Assembly: GCA_024278655.1 (NCBI GenBank)
Contig: JAJRSV010000225.1
Span: 1-5,062 of the forward strand
From: Bacteroidota bacterium
GTDB taxonomy: Bacteria; Bacteroidota; Ignavibacteria; Ignavibacteriales; Ignavibacteriaceae
Reading direction: 5' to 3'
Length of the DNA: 5,062 nt
The translations under genes were made by a program, and so were the position numbers. Numbering within the stretch: position 1 is the first letter of the stretch; each line of letters opens with the position of its first letter. This document shows, piece by piece, positions 1 to 5,009 of the stretch. Under the pieces are notes generated by a model. It was not told the origin of the DNA. It ran no database searches and was given only the letters and a program-made list of their open reading frames with translations.

Positions 1-48
1 CCGCCAGAGGATTATTCTATGAAATCTAAACAGCTAAAGCTATTTTAG
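1..48 (+). CDS. Possible C-terminal tail of an upstream gene (partial)
   Basis: Frame 1 is open from the window edge to a TAG at 46-48 and reads PPEDYSMKSKQLKLF. The other two forward frames close earlier. Only 15 residues are visible, so no family can be named, and an open stretch this short can occur by chance. It would put an unidentified same-strand gene about 200 bp upstream of rplM. Confidence 0.25.
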   Translation, partial: PPEDYSMKSKQLKLF

Positions 49-77
49 GGGGGATGGAAATCAGAAAATTAAAAAAT

Positions 78-135
78 CTGTCCAATACATTTAATTATTA
101 AATCTTTTTCTATGTTTTATTTTTATTTTGGACAG
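78..135. repeat. Wide inverted repeat upstream of rplM
   Basis: CTGTCCAA at 78-85 and TTGGACAG at 128-135 are perfect 8-base complements separated by 42 nt of very AT-rich DNA. The spacer contains the symmetric TTTAATTATTAAA at 90-102. It could be the base of a structured 3' end of the upstream transcript, or a pair of protein-binding half-sites. It has no T-run typical of an intrinsic terminator. It lies upstream of the proposed rplM promoter, so it should not be in the rplM mRNA made from that promoter. Confidence 0.4.
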
Positions 136-179
136 CAGTGGATAATAGGGTTAATCCAGCTTAATAAATTGCAGGTTTC

Positions 180-210
180 TTGACTTTTGAAGTCATTAAC
201 ATTAGTTTTG
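180..210 (+). promoter_or_regulatory. Candidate promoter for the rplM operon (Bacteroidota-type -33/-7)
   Basis: TTGACT at 180-185 is followed after 17 nt by TAGTTTTG at 203-210, an exact match to the TAnnTTTG -7 consensus known for the Bacteroidota primary sigma factor. TTG to TA spacing is 20 nt, within the known range. Transcription would start near 215-218, giving a leader of about 40 nt before the GTG start of rplM. A perfect dyad, TGACTT-TTG-AAGTCA (181-195), overlaps the upstream element. The call is from consensus matching only. Confidence 0.55.
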
Positions 211-240
211 TAAACTTTCTTTGAAATGATTTATGTTTTT

Positions 241-245
241 GGAGG
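241..245 (+). promoter_or_regulatory. Shine-Dalgarno site that selects the GTG start of rplM
   Basis: GGAGG at 241-245 lies 8 nt before GTG 254-256, an ideal distance. The upstream in-frame ATG at 233 sits before this site and has no Shine-Dalgarno of its own. A later in-frame ATG at 269 has only a weak AGGA 4 nt away. The site therefore argues for initiation at the GTG. Confidence 0.65.
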
Positions 246-253
246 AAAACTAC

Positions 254-694
254 GTGAAACAGGAAAAAATGACAAGATTTATCCGTACAGAAGATGCGGA
301 CAGAAAATGGTATCTGATTGATGCAAAAGATCAGGTGCTCGGACGATTGGCTACCGAAGTGGCTCGTGTTATAAGAGGTAAACATAAAGCAATCTTTACG
401 CCCAACATGGATACGGGCGATTTTGTTATTGTTATCAATGCAGATAAAGTTAAGGTAACAGGTAAAAGAGAAAGCTTAAAAACCTATGTTCGCCACAGCG
501 GATATCCGGGCGGACAGAAGATAACATCCTTTCAGGATATGTTAAGAAAAAATCCTGAAATGGTAATTCAAAAAGCAGTTAAGGGAATGCTGCCTAAAAA
601 CAGACTGGGCAGAAAGTTATTCAGGAAGCTTAAAGTTTATGCTGGTGAAAATCATCCGCATGCAGCTCAGAAACCCGAAACACTAAGTTTATAA
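254..694 (+). CDS. rplM: 50S ribosomal protein L13 (uL13)
   Basis: L13 is an early-assembly 23S rRNA-binding protein of the large subunit. With the GTG start the protein has 146 residues (E. coli 142). Family landmarks are WYLIDAKDQVLGRLA at 19-33, RGKHKAIFTPNMDTGDFV at 41-58, INADKVKVTGK at 61-71, the YPGGQ turn at 84-88 and the C-terminal signature KGMLPKNRLGRKLFRKLKVY at 110-129, then AGENHPHAAQ. The GTG is preferred because of the GGAGG 8 nt upstream and because the N-terminal length then resembles that of Chlorobi L13. Starting at ATG 269 would give 141 residues and is the main alternative. An ATG at 233 is also in frame but would place the Shine-Dalgarno inside the gene. rpsI follows after 10 bp, the near-universal L13-S9 pairing, so the two are cotranscribed. 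Confidence 0.97.
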   Translation: MKQEKMTRFIRTEDADRKWYLIDAKDQVLGRLATEVARVIRGKHKAIFTPNMDTGDFVIVINADKVKVTGKRESLKTYVRHSGYPGGQKITSFQDMLRKNPEMVIQKAVKGMLPKNRLGRKLFRKLKVYAGENHPHAAQKPETLSL

Positions 695-704
695 CGGAGA
701 GATA

Positions 705-1091
705 ATGGCTGATAAAATTTATGTTGGCAGAAGAAAAACATCAGTTGCAAGAGTTATTTTAAGAAGCGGAAGCGGAAACGTAACGGTAAACGGAAAAGAT
801 TTCGATAAAGCTTTTCCGCAGTTGACCGACAGAGAAGATATTCTGGCTCCTTTTAAAGTTACCGATACCGAAGGCAAATACGATGTGATTGTTAATGTTA
901 AAGGGGGCGGAACAACCGGACAGGCGCAGGCAATAAGGTTGGGAATTGCCCGTGGTTTAATCGATATCAATCCGGAACTGAGACCACCGTTAAAAGCCGA
1001 AGGATTTTTAACCCGTGATCCCAGAATGGTTGAACGTAAAAAATACGGTCAGCCGAAAGCAAGGAAGAGATTCCAGTTCTCTAAGAGATAA
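705..1091 (+). CDS. rpsI: 30S ribosomal protein S9 (uS9)
   Basis: S9 belongs to the small-subunit head, and its C-terminal tail reaches towards the P-site tRNA. The product has 128 residues, the usual family length. Visible landmarks are the start YVGRRKTSVARV (6-17), NGKDFDKAFP (29-38), the family signature GGGTTGQAQAIRLGIARGL (67-85) and the basic end ERKKYGQPKARKRFQFSKR, with the terminal Ser-Lys-Arg expected for P-site contact. The ATG has GGAG at 696-699, 5 nt upstream, and starts 10 bp after rplM, so translation is probably coordinated. No good terminator follows: a T-run at 1092-1097 is preceded only by a 4-bp stem within the last codons. Read-through into the rpsB leader is therefore likely. 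Confidence 0.98.
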   Translation: MADKIYVGRRKTSVARVILRSGSGNVTVNGKDFDKAFPQLTDREDILAPFKVTDTEGKYDVIVNVKGGGTTGQAQAIRLGIARGLIDINPELRPPLKAEGFLTRDPRMVERKKYGQPKARKRFQFSKR

Positions 1092-1113
1092 TTTTTTAAT
1101 TAACCATCATTCA

Positions 1114-1181
1114 TACTCTCTGATTTACCGCCTGTGTCCCATCACTTTGTTATGGGATTTAAGGTAAAGCCGATGAGGGTA
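1114..1181 (+). ncRNA. Candidate structured leader RNA of rpsB-tsf
   Basis: The rpsI-rpsB gap can form three nested helices. P0 pairs 1114-1120 with 1175-1181 (TACTCTC with GAGGGTA, 7 bp, one G-U). P1 pairs 1124-1129 with 1163-1168 (TTTACC with GGTAAA, 6 bp). P2 pairs 1137-1142 with 1152-1157 (TCCCAT with ATGGGA, 6 bp, extendable by G1136-U1158), closing a 9-nt loop. No T-run follows, so it is not an intrinsic terminator. The rpsB Shine-Dalgarno AGGAG (1199-1203) lies 17 nt beyond P0. S2 of gammaproteobacteria represses its own mRNA through a leader, so an autoregulatory role is plausible here, but this is inference. An alternative pairing of 1138-1143 with GATGAGGG (1172-1179, one bulge) would exclude P0 and P2. 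Confidence 0.5.
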
Positions 1182-1212
1182 GAAGATATAATAAAAACAG
1201 GAGCATAAAAAT

Positions 1213-2235
1213 ATGACTCAAGTTGAATTGACTCAGCTTATACAAGCCGGTGCGCATTTCGGGCACTTAACCCGCCGTTGGAATCCCAAGATGAAACCAT
1301 ACATTTTTATGGAAAAGAACGGGATTCATATAATTGATCTTAAAAAAACACAAAAACTGCTTCACGAAGCTGCCGATGCAATGGCTAAGCTTTCTGCCGA
1401 TGGCAAAACTGTGCTGTTCGTGGGTACTAAGAAGCAGGCAAAAAATGTAATTGAAACCGAAGCAAGAAGATGCGGTGCAAACTGGGTAAGCGAGCGCTGG
1501 CTTGGCGGAATGCTTACTAACTTTGCTACTATCAGAAAAAGTGTTAAACGTTTGCACAACCTCGAAAAGCAGGAAACCGACGGAACGTTCGACCAGATAA
1601 CAAAGAAAGAGCGTCTGCATCGTACGAGGGAAAGAGACAAGCTGAAGAAAATCCTCGAAGGTGTTGAAACGATGAACAAACTTCCGGGAGCGCTTTTTAT
1701 TGTCGATATCAGAAAAGAGGATATTGCGGTTAAAGAAGCAAAGCGGTTACATATTCCGGTTTTTGCAATTGTTGATACAAACTGCGACCCCGATGATATC
1801 GATTATGTAATTCCTGCTAACGATGATGCAGTTAAAACAATCGAACTGATTACCAAAACTATGGCAGATGCTGTTCTTGAAGGTCAGGCAAAACTTAAAG
1901 AAAGAAAAGCCGAAGAGGCTGCCGAAAAAGAACGCCTGAAAAAAGAACGCGAAAAAGAAAAAGAAGAAGCGAAGAAGAGATCTGAAAAATCAGAAAAGCC
2001 TGAAGCCGAAAAGCAGGAAGGCGAAAAGAAACCAAAGAAGAGACCTCTTAAAAAGAAACCGGTAGAAAATAAGGAACCAATAAAAGAAGAAGTGAAGGAA
2101 GAACCGAAGGCAAAAGAAGCCGAACCTGTTAAAGAGGAAGCGAAAGAAAAAGAAGAGCCGAAAGCCGAAGAGGTGAAAGAAGAAAAAAATACGGAAGAGA
2201 AAAAGGAAGAACCAGATTCTTCAAAATCCGAGTAA
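1213..2235 (+). CDS. rpsB: 30S ribosomal protein S2 (uS2) with long charged C-terminal tail
   Basis: S2 joins the 30S subunit late, on the platform/head side near the mRNA exit, where S1 docks. The core occupies about residues 1-225: the AGAHFGHLTRRWNPKMKPYIF region (12-32), IHIIDLKKT (38-46), VLFVGTKKQA (67-76), WVSERWLGGMLTNF (91-104), the coiled-coil hairpin (about 107-155), and the C-terminal signature IPVFAIVDTNCDPDDIDYVIP (181-201). The ATG has AGGAG at 1199-1203, 9 nt upstream. Total length is 340 residues against about 240 in E. coli. The extra 115 residues (226-340, bases 1888-2232) are almost entirely Lys, Glu, Arg, Ala and Pro. By my count residues 226-287 carry about +9 and 288-340 about -9. 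The sequence EEPKA occurs at 296-300 and 314-318. The tail is probably disordered or partly helical. tsf follows after 30 bp, the conserved S2/EF-Ts pairing. Confidence 0.97.
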   Translation: MTQVELTQLIQAGAHFGHLTRRWNPKMKPYIFMEKNGIHIIDLKKTQKLLHEAADAMAKLSADGKTVLFVGTKKQAKNVIETEARRCGANWVSERWLGGMLTNFATIRKSVKRLHNLEKQETDGTFDQITKKERLHRTRERDKLKKILEGVETMNKLPGALFIVDIRKEDIAVKEAKRLHIPVFAIVDTNCDPDDIDYVIPANDDAVKTIELITKTMADAVLEGQAKLKERKAEEAAEKERLKKEREKEKEEAKKRSEKSEKPEAEKQEGEKKPKKRPLKKKPVENKEPIKEEVKEEPKAKEAEPVKEEAKEKEEPKAEEVKEEKNTEEKKEEPDSSKSE

Positions 2236-2265
2236 TTAAACTAATTGAAAACGGAGAATGATAAA

Positions 2266-3123
2266 ATGACTATTACAGCTCAACAAGTAAACGACTTAAG
2301 GAAGAAAACCGGTGCAGGTATGATGGACTGTAAAAAAGCACTGGTTGAAGCAGAAGGCGATATGGAAAAAGCAATCGAGATACTGCGTAAAAAAGGCGCA
2401 GCGGTTGCGGCAAAAAGATCTGAAAAATCTGCTAACGAAGGAGTGATTGTAATTAAAGTATCGGAAGACAGAAAGAAAGGCGCTATTGCCGAAGTAAACT
2501 GCGAAACCGACTTTGTTGCCAAGAGCGATGACTTTGTTAAGCTTGCCAACGATGTAATCGAAGCGGTATATAACGATAAGCCGGCTTCGGTTGATGAGTT
2601 GCTGGAAAAGAATAGTGCACTTAAAGACCGTGTAACCGAAGTGCTTGGTAAAGTCAGTGAGAAAATCGAAATATCCCGTTTCGCTAACGAAGAAACCGAA
2701 ACCGGTATGTTAGTCGATTACATTCACATGGGCTCCAAGCTTGGTGTGCTCGTTCTGTTCGAAAACGTAACCGATGCGGCAGATGAATTATTACAGATAG
2801 GAAAAGACGTTGCAATGCAGATTGCAGCAATGAATCCTATTAGTGTTTACAGGGAAGAAATTCCGAAAGAGACCATTGAGAAGGAAATAGAAATATATAA
2901 AGAGCTTGCACGCAAAGAAGGCAAGCCCGAACAGATTCTCGATAAGATAGCAACCGGAAAGTTGAACAAGTTCTACCAGGAAAACTGCCTTGTGGAACAG
3001 GCATTCATTAAAGATAACACAAAAACGGTTGGCGATCTTATTAAAGAGTTCAACTCGAAACACGGAACCGAGGTTAAAATTGAGAAGTTTTACCGGTTTC
3101 ACCTTGGGGATGAAAACAAATAA
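2266..3123 (+). CDS. tsf: Translation elongation factor Ts
   Basis: EF-Ts is the nucleotide exchange factor that releases GDP from EF-Tu in the cytoplasm. From ATG 2266 it has 285 residues (E. coli 283). The N-terminal UBA-like domain carries the first family signature LRKKTGAGMMDCKKAL (11-26). The second signature EVNCETDFVAK (76-86) contains the Thr-Asp-Phe-Val loop that contacts EF-Tu near the Mg2+ site. The dimerisation/core domain follows, and near the end come KLNKFYQENCLVEQAFIKD and EVKIEKFYRF, typical of full-length EF-Ts. The start is set by GGAG at 2253-2256, 9 nt upstream. An in-frame TTG at 2245 would add seven residues, lacks a ribosome site and would place this Shine-Dalgarno inside the gene. 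A strong terminator begins 10 nt after the stop, so tsf ends the rplM-rpsI-rpsB-tsf unit. Confidence 0.98.
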   Translation: MTITAQQVNDLRKKTGAGMMDCKKALVEAEGDMEKAIEILRKKGAAVAAKRSEKSANEGVIVIKVSEDRKKGAIAEVNCETDFVAKSDDFVKLANDVIEAVYNDKPASVDELLEKNSALKDRVTEVLGKVSEKIEISRFANEETETGMLVDYIHMGSKLGVLVLFENVTDAADELLQIGKDVAMQIAAMNPISVYREEIPKETIEKEIEIYKELARKEGKPEQILDKIATGKLNKFYQENCLVEQAFIKDNTKTVGDLIKEFNSKHGTEVKIEKFYRFHLGDENK

Positions 3124-3133
3124 AAATTAAGCG

Positions 3134-3163
3134 AAGGTCTTAACAATGTTAAGACCTTTTTTT
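3134..3163 (+). terminator. Intrinsic terminator after tsf
   Basis: AAGGTCTTAAC (3134-3144) and GTTAAGACCTT (3148-3158) form a perfect 11-bp stem around a 3-nt AAT loop, running directly into a T-tract (3157-3163). This is a textbook Rho-independent terminator. It separates the ribosomal-protein/EF-Ts unit from pyrH-frr. On the minus strand the equivalent T-run is shorter and offset, so it is mainly a plus-strand signal. Confidence 0.93.
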
Positions 3164-3263
3164 ATATTTAACCTTAAAAATATATCCAACAAAAAAAAAC
3201 TGCGGTTTTAACGGATTAAATATAAAGCATATCCATTTTTTTACATCTAAATAAAGTGACGAT

Positions 3264-4004
3264 ATGAAAAACCTTAAATATAAAAGAGTCCTGCTTAAGT
3301 TAAGCGGCGAATCGTTAATGGGCGATAAAGGGTTCGGTATTGACCAGACGGTGATTGATTTTTTTGCCGATGAAATTAAAAAAGCGCACGATGCGGGAGC
3401 CGAGCTGGGAATTGTTATAGGCGGAGGAAATATTTACAGGGGGCTGAGTGCAAGCTCGCAGGGAATTGACAGGGCAACGGGAGATTATATGGGTATGCTT
3501 GCCACAATGATAAACTCGCTCGCTTTGCAAAATGCTATTGAGAAACGTAACATTACAACCCGCCTGATGAGTGCAATTAAAATGGAAGCCATTGCCGAGC
3601 CGTACATACGAAGAAGAGCAATCCGGCATCTTGAAAAGGGAAGAGTTGTTATTTTAGGTGCGGGCACAGGGCATCCTTACTTCAGCACCGATACGGCAGC
3701 TTCGTTAAGAGCGGTTGAAATTAAAGCCGATGTGATTGTTAAAGGAACAAGGGTTGAGGGTGTGTTCGACAGCGATCCCGAGAAAAACCCGGACGCATTA
3801 AAGTTTGAAACCATAACTTATCTCGATATTCTTAAAAAGAACTTACGGGTAATGGATTTAACGGCGGTAAGTCTTTGCCAGGAAAATGAACTCCCGATGA
3901 TTGTGTTCAATATGGATACACCCGATAATTTGCTGAAGCTTATTAAAGGTGAAAACGTCGGAACGTTAATCCATAACCCGGTTAAAACAGCCGAAAAAGT
4001 TTAA
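3264..4004 (+). CDS. pyrH: Uridylate kinase (UMP kinase)
   Basis: PyrH phosphorylates UMP to UDP with ATP, the gateway from de novo pyrimidine synthesis to UTP and CTP. It is a hexameric cytoplasmic enzyme of the amino-acid-kinase fold, unrelated to eukaryotic UMP/CMP kinase. The protein has 246 residues (E. coli 241). Motifs in order: KRVLLKLSGESLMG (7-20), GIVIGGGNIYRG (49-60, UMP/phosphate-binding glycine loop), DYMGMLATMINSLALQ (74-89), VILGAGTGHPYFSTDTAA (129-146), KGTRVEGVFDSDPEKNP (nucleotide-binding region) and a C-terminal VMDLTA...VFNM stretch. His137 stands where most relatives I know have Asn (GTGNP). The ribosome site is weak (AGTGA about 6 nt upstream). A separate promoter is expected in 3164-3263 because of the terminator before it, but I cannot identify one with confidence. 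frr follows after 18 bp. Confidence 0.98.
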   Translation: MKNLKYKRVLLKLSGESLMGDKGFGIDQTVIDFFADEIKKAHDAGAELGIVIGGGNIYRGLSASSQGIDRATGDYMGMLATMINSLALQNAIEKRNITTRLMSAIKMEAIAEPYIRRRAIRHLEKGRVVILGAGTGHPYFSTDTAASLRAVEIKADVIVKGTRVEGVFDSDPEKNPDALKFETITYLDILKKNLRVMDLTAVSLCQENELPMIVFNMDTPDNLLKLIKGENVGTLIHNPVKTAEKV

Positions 4005-4022
4005 CAAACCTGAGAGGTAACC

Positions 4023-4577
4023 ATGCATCCTATAATTCAAGACGCTAAAAGCAGAATGGATAAATCAATCAACGCTTTACGCAACGAACTTTCTAAAGTT
4101 AGAACCGGAAAAGCCACTACCGCATTACTCGACGGAATAAAGGTTGATTACTACGGCAATCAGGTGCCTTTGAACCAGGTTGGCAATGTATCGGTTCTGG
4201 ATGCTCATACGCTTTCCATTACTCCCTGGGAAAAACAGATGGTGTCTGCTGTAGAAAAAGCAATTCTCGAATCGAACCTTGGTTTGAATCCTGTTAACGA
4301 CGGAACGAACCTGAAGATACCAGTACCTCCGTTGAATGAAGAGCGCAGAAGGGAACTGGTTAAGCTGGTTAAAAAGTTCGGTGAAGATGCCAAGATTGCT
4401 ATAAGAAATATACGCAGGGATGCAAACGATCATCTGAAAAGAGAACACAAAGAGAAAAAGATGTCCGAAGATCAATTCCTTGATTACGAAGACGAAGTAC
4501 AAAAGCTCACCGACGAACACATCAAACTGATTGATGAAATCCTTAAGCATAAAGAAGAAGAGATAATGGAAGTATAG
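4023..4577 (+). CDS. frr: Ribosome recycling factor
   Basis: RRF works with EF-G to split the post-termination ribosome so that subunits can be reused. The product has 184 residues (E. coli 185). Domain I, the three-helix bundle, is formed by about 1-29 and 106-184; domain II is the inserted beta domain of about 30-105. Characteristic stretches are LRNELSKVRTGKA (19-31), VDYYGNQVPLNQV (41-53), ITPWEK (66-71), GLNPVNDG...LKIPVPPLNEERRREL (87-112) and IAIRNIRRDAND (125-136), which contains the conserved arginines (128, 131, 132) that contact 23S rRNA. GAGAGG at 4012-4017 provides a strong ribosome site. It is the second gene of a pyrH-frr pair common across bacteria. No good intrinsic terminator immediately follows. 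Confidence 0.98.
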   Translation: MHPIIQDAKSRMDKSINALRNELSKVRTGKATTALLDGIKVDYYGNQVPLNQVGNVSVLDAHTLSITPWEKQMVSAVEKAILESNLGLNPVNDGTNLKIPVPPLNEERRRELVKLVKKFGEDAKIAIRNIRRDANDHLKREHKEKKMSEDQFLDYEDEVQKLTDEHIKLIDEILKHKEEEIMEV

Positions 4578-4612
4578 ATTGGTTTATTAGCGTATGATTA
4601 ATTAATCTGATT

Positions 4613-4654
4613 TGAATAATGAACACCGAACAGGGATTTTAGATTTTAGAAATA
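4613..4654. repeat. Degenerate heptanucleotide repeat, six units
   Basis: The tract divides into TGAATAA, TGAACAC, CGAACAG, GGATTTT, AGATTTT and AGAAATA. GA falls at 4614, 4621, 4628, 4635, 4642 and 4649, exactly seven bases apart each time. The phase slips by one base just after. A period of seven is not a codon period, which argues against coding. Similar GAA-containing heptad tracts are, as I recall, common in intergenic DNA of this group and are often mispredicted as NIEHRTSN-like proteins; in one frame this tract reads NNEHRT. Confidence 0.6.
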
Positions 4655-4680
4655 TAGAGATTACAAATGTTAGTTTTGGA

Positions 4681-4807
4681 GAACGACACCGAAGGTGTCA
4701 AAAGTTTGTAGTAGAAAGAATGAAGACTCAACACTGCAGAACAACTGCGAGGCGGTTGAAGTTAACGCCTTTTCGGGCATTCTTCTTCGATACCTTCGGC
4801 ATCGTTC
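4681..4807. repeat. Inverted pair of related hairpins (REP-pair-like unit)
   Basis: Hairpin H1 at 4685-4699 is GACACC-GAA-GGTGTC (6-bp stem, 3-nt loop). Hairpin H3 at 4788-4804 is CGATACC-TTC-GGCATCG, with one A-C mismatch. The reverse complement of 4681-4703 matches 4785-4807 at 18 of 23 positions, so the two are inverted copies. Relative to H1, one stem pair in H3 has changed C-G to T-A with pairing kept. Between them lies H2 (4742-4758). Two palindromes in opposite orientation around a short spacer is the layout of bacterial REP doublets (BIMEs). Confidence 0.55.
4742..4758. repeat. Hairpin H2
   Basis: CAACTGC and GCGGTTG pair over 7 bp, with one G-U, around a GAG loop. The reverse complement resembles hairpin H4 at 4840-4856 at 13 of 17 positions, and one stem pair differs between them as a compensated A-T/G-C change. 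An alternative stem using GGCG (4751-4754) and CGCC (4766-4769) would exclude H2. Confidence 0.5.
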
Positions 4808-4839
4808 ACGTTATCTCGTCTTTTCATTTTACAAACGTT

Positions 4840-4856
4840 CGACTGCATCGCAGTCG
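4840..4856. repeat. Hairpin H4
   Basis: CGACTGC-ATC-GCAGTCG is a perfect 7-bp stem with a 3-nt loop. Like H1, H2, H3, H5 and H7 it has a C-G pair closing a trinucleotide loop. It is preceded by ACAAACGTT; a similar ACAAA word lies upstream of several other hairpins here (4663, 4921, 5006). Confidence 0.6.
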
Positions 4857-4936
4857 TTTCAATTATACGTCAATTGCCTTATCCTTATCTTGCTCTTTAT
4901 TGACCATTCTTTTCTCTTTAACAAATCGCAAAAGCT

Positions 4937-4966
4937 ATAGGTCGTTCCTACGGAACTTTTGTTTTT
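4937..4966 (+). terminator. Hairpin H5 with T-rich flank; possible weak terminator
   Basis: ATAGGTC is followed by GTTCC-TAC-GGAAC (4944-4956), a perfect 5-bp stem, then TTTTGTTTTT (4957-4966). Hairpin plus T-rich run looks like a weak intrinsic terminator and is the only such signal downstream of frr in the window. The ATAGGTC-GT...CTACG...AC framework is repeated 73 nt later at 5010-5029, so the element is also a member of a repeat family. Confidence 0.4.
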
Positions 4967-4983
4967 CCTGTTTTCATTCATTT

Positions 4984-5003
4984 CACGGCAGTTCCCTGCC
5001 GTG
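4984..5003. repeat. Hairpin H6, the most stable in the array
   Basis: CACGGCAG (4984-4991) and CTGCCGTG (4996-5003) form a perfect 8-bp GC-rich stem around TTCC. It is the only hairpin in the array with a 4-nt loop. It stands out sharply from the AT-rich surroundings and sits between the two ATAGGTC hairpins. No T-run follows on the plus strand, so it is not a classic terminator. Confidence 0.7.
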
Positions 5004-5009
5004 TTACAA

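Noticed and set aside
233..253. Earlier ATG start for rplM, adding seven residues
   Set aside because: No ribosome site precedes it and the GGAGG at 241-245 would be inside the gene; the GTG at 254 fits better.
1078..1097. Terminator at the end of rpsI
   Set aside because: TCTC-TAA-GAGA gives only a 4-bp stem within the last codons before the T-run, too weak to support a call.
1267..1679. Long minus-strand open frames opposite rpsB and the other genes
   Set aside because: They are antisense shadows of well-identified genes with no ribosome sites or recognisable domains.
2245..2265. TTG start for tsf, adding MKTENDK
   Set aside because: The good GGAG site lies inside this extension and points to ATG 2266, where the conserved EF-Ts N-terminus begins.
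1978..2429. Exact 14-nt repeat AGATCTGAAAAATC in rpsB (1978-1991) and tsf (2416-2429)
   Set aside because: Both copies encode RSEKS in Lys/Glu-rich contexts; coincidence of codon use is the simplest explanation.
3196..3210. AAAAC-TGCG-GTTTT hairpin with an adjacent T-run on the minus strand
   Set aside because: The stem has a single G-C pair and no minus-strand gene exists here for it to terminate.
3191..3226. Promoter for pyrH around TATAAA at 3221-3226
   Set aside because: No acceptable upstream element at the right distance and no TAnnTTTG. A promoter is expected between 3164 and 3263, but this candidate is not supported.
4576..4608. AT-rich hairpin overlapping the frr stop codon
   Set aside because: The stem relies on A-U and G-U pairs and has no T-run after it, so it is not a credible terminator.
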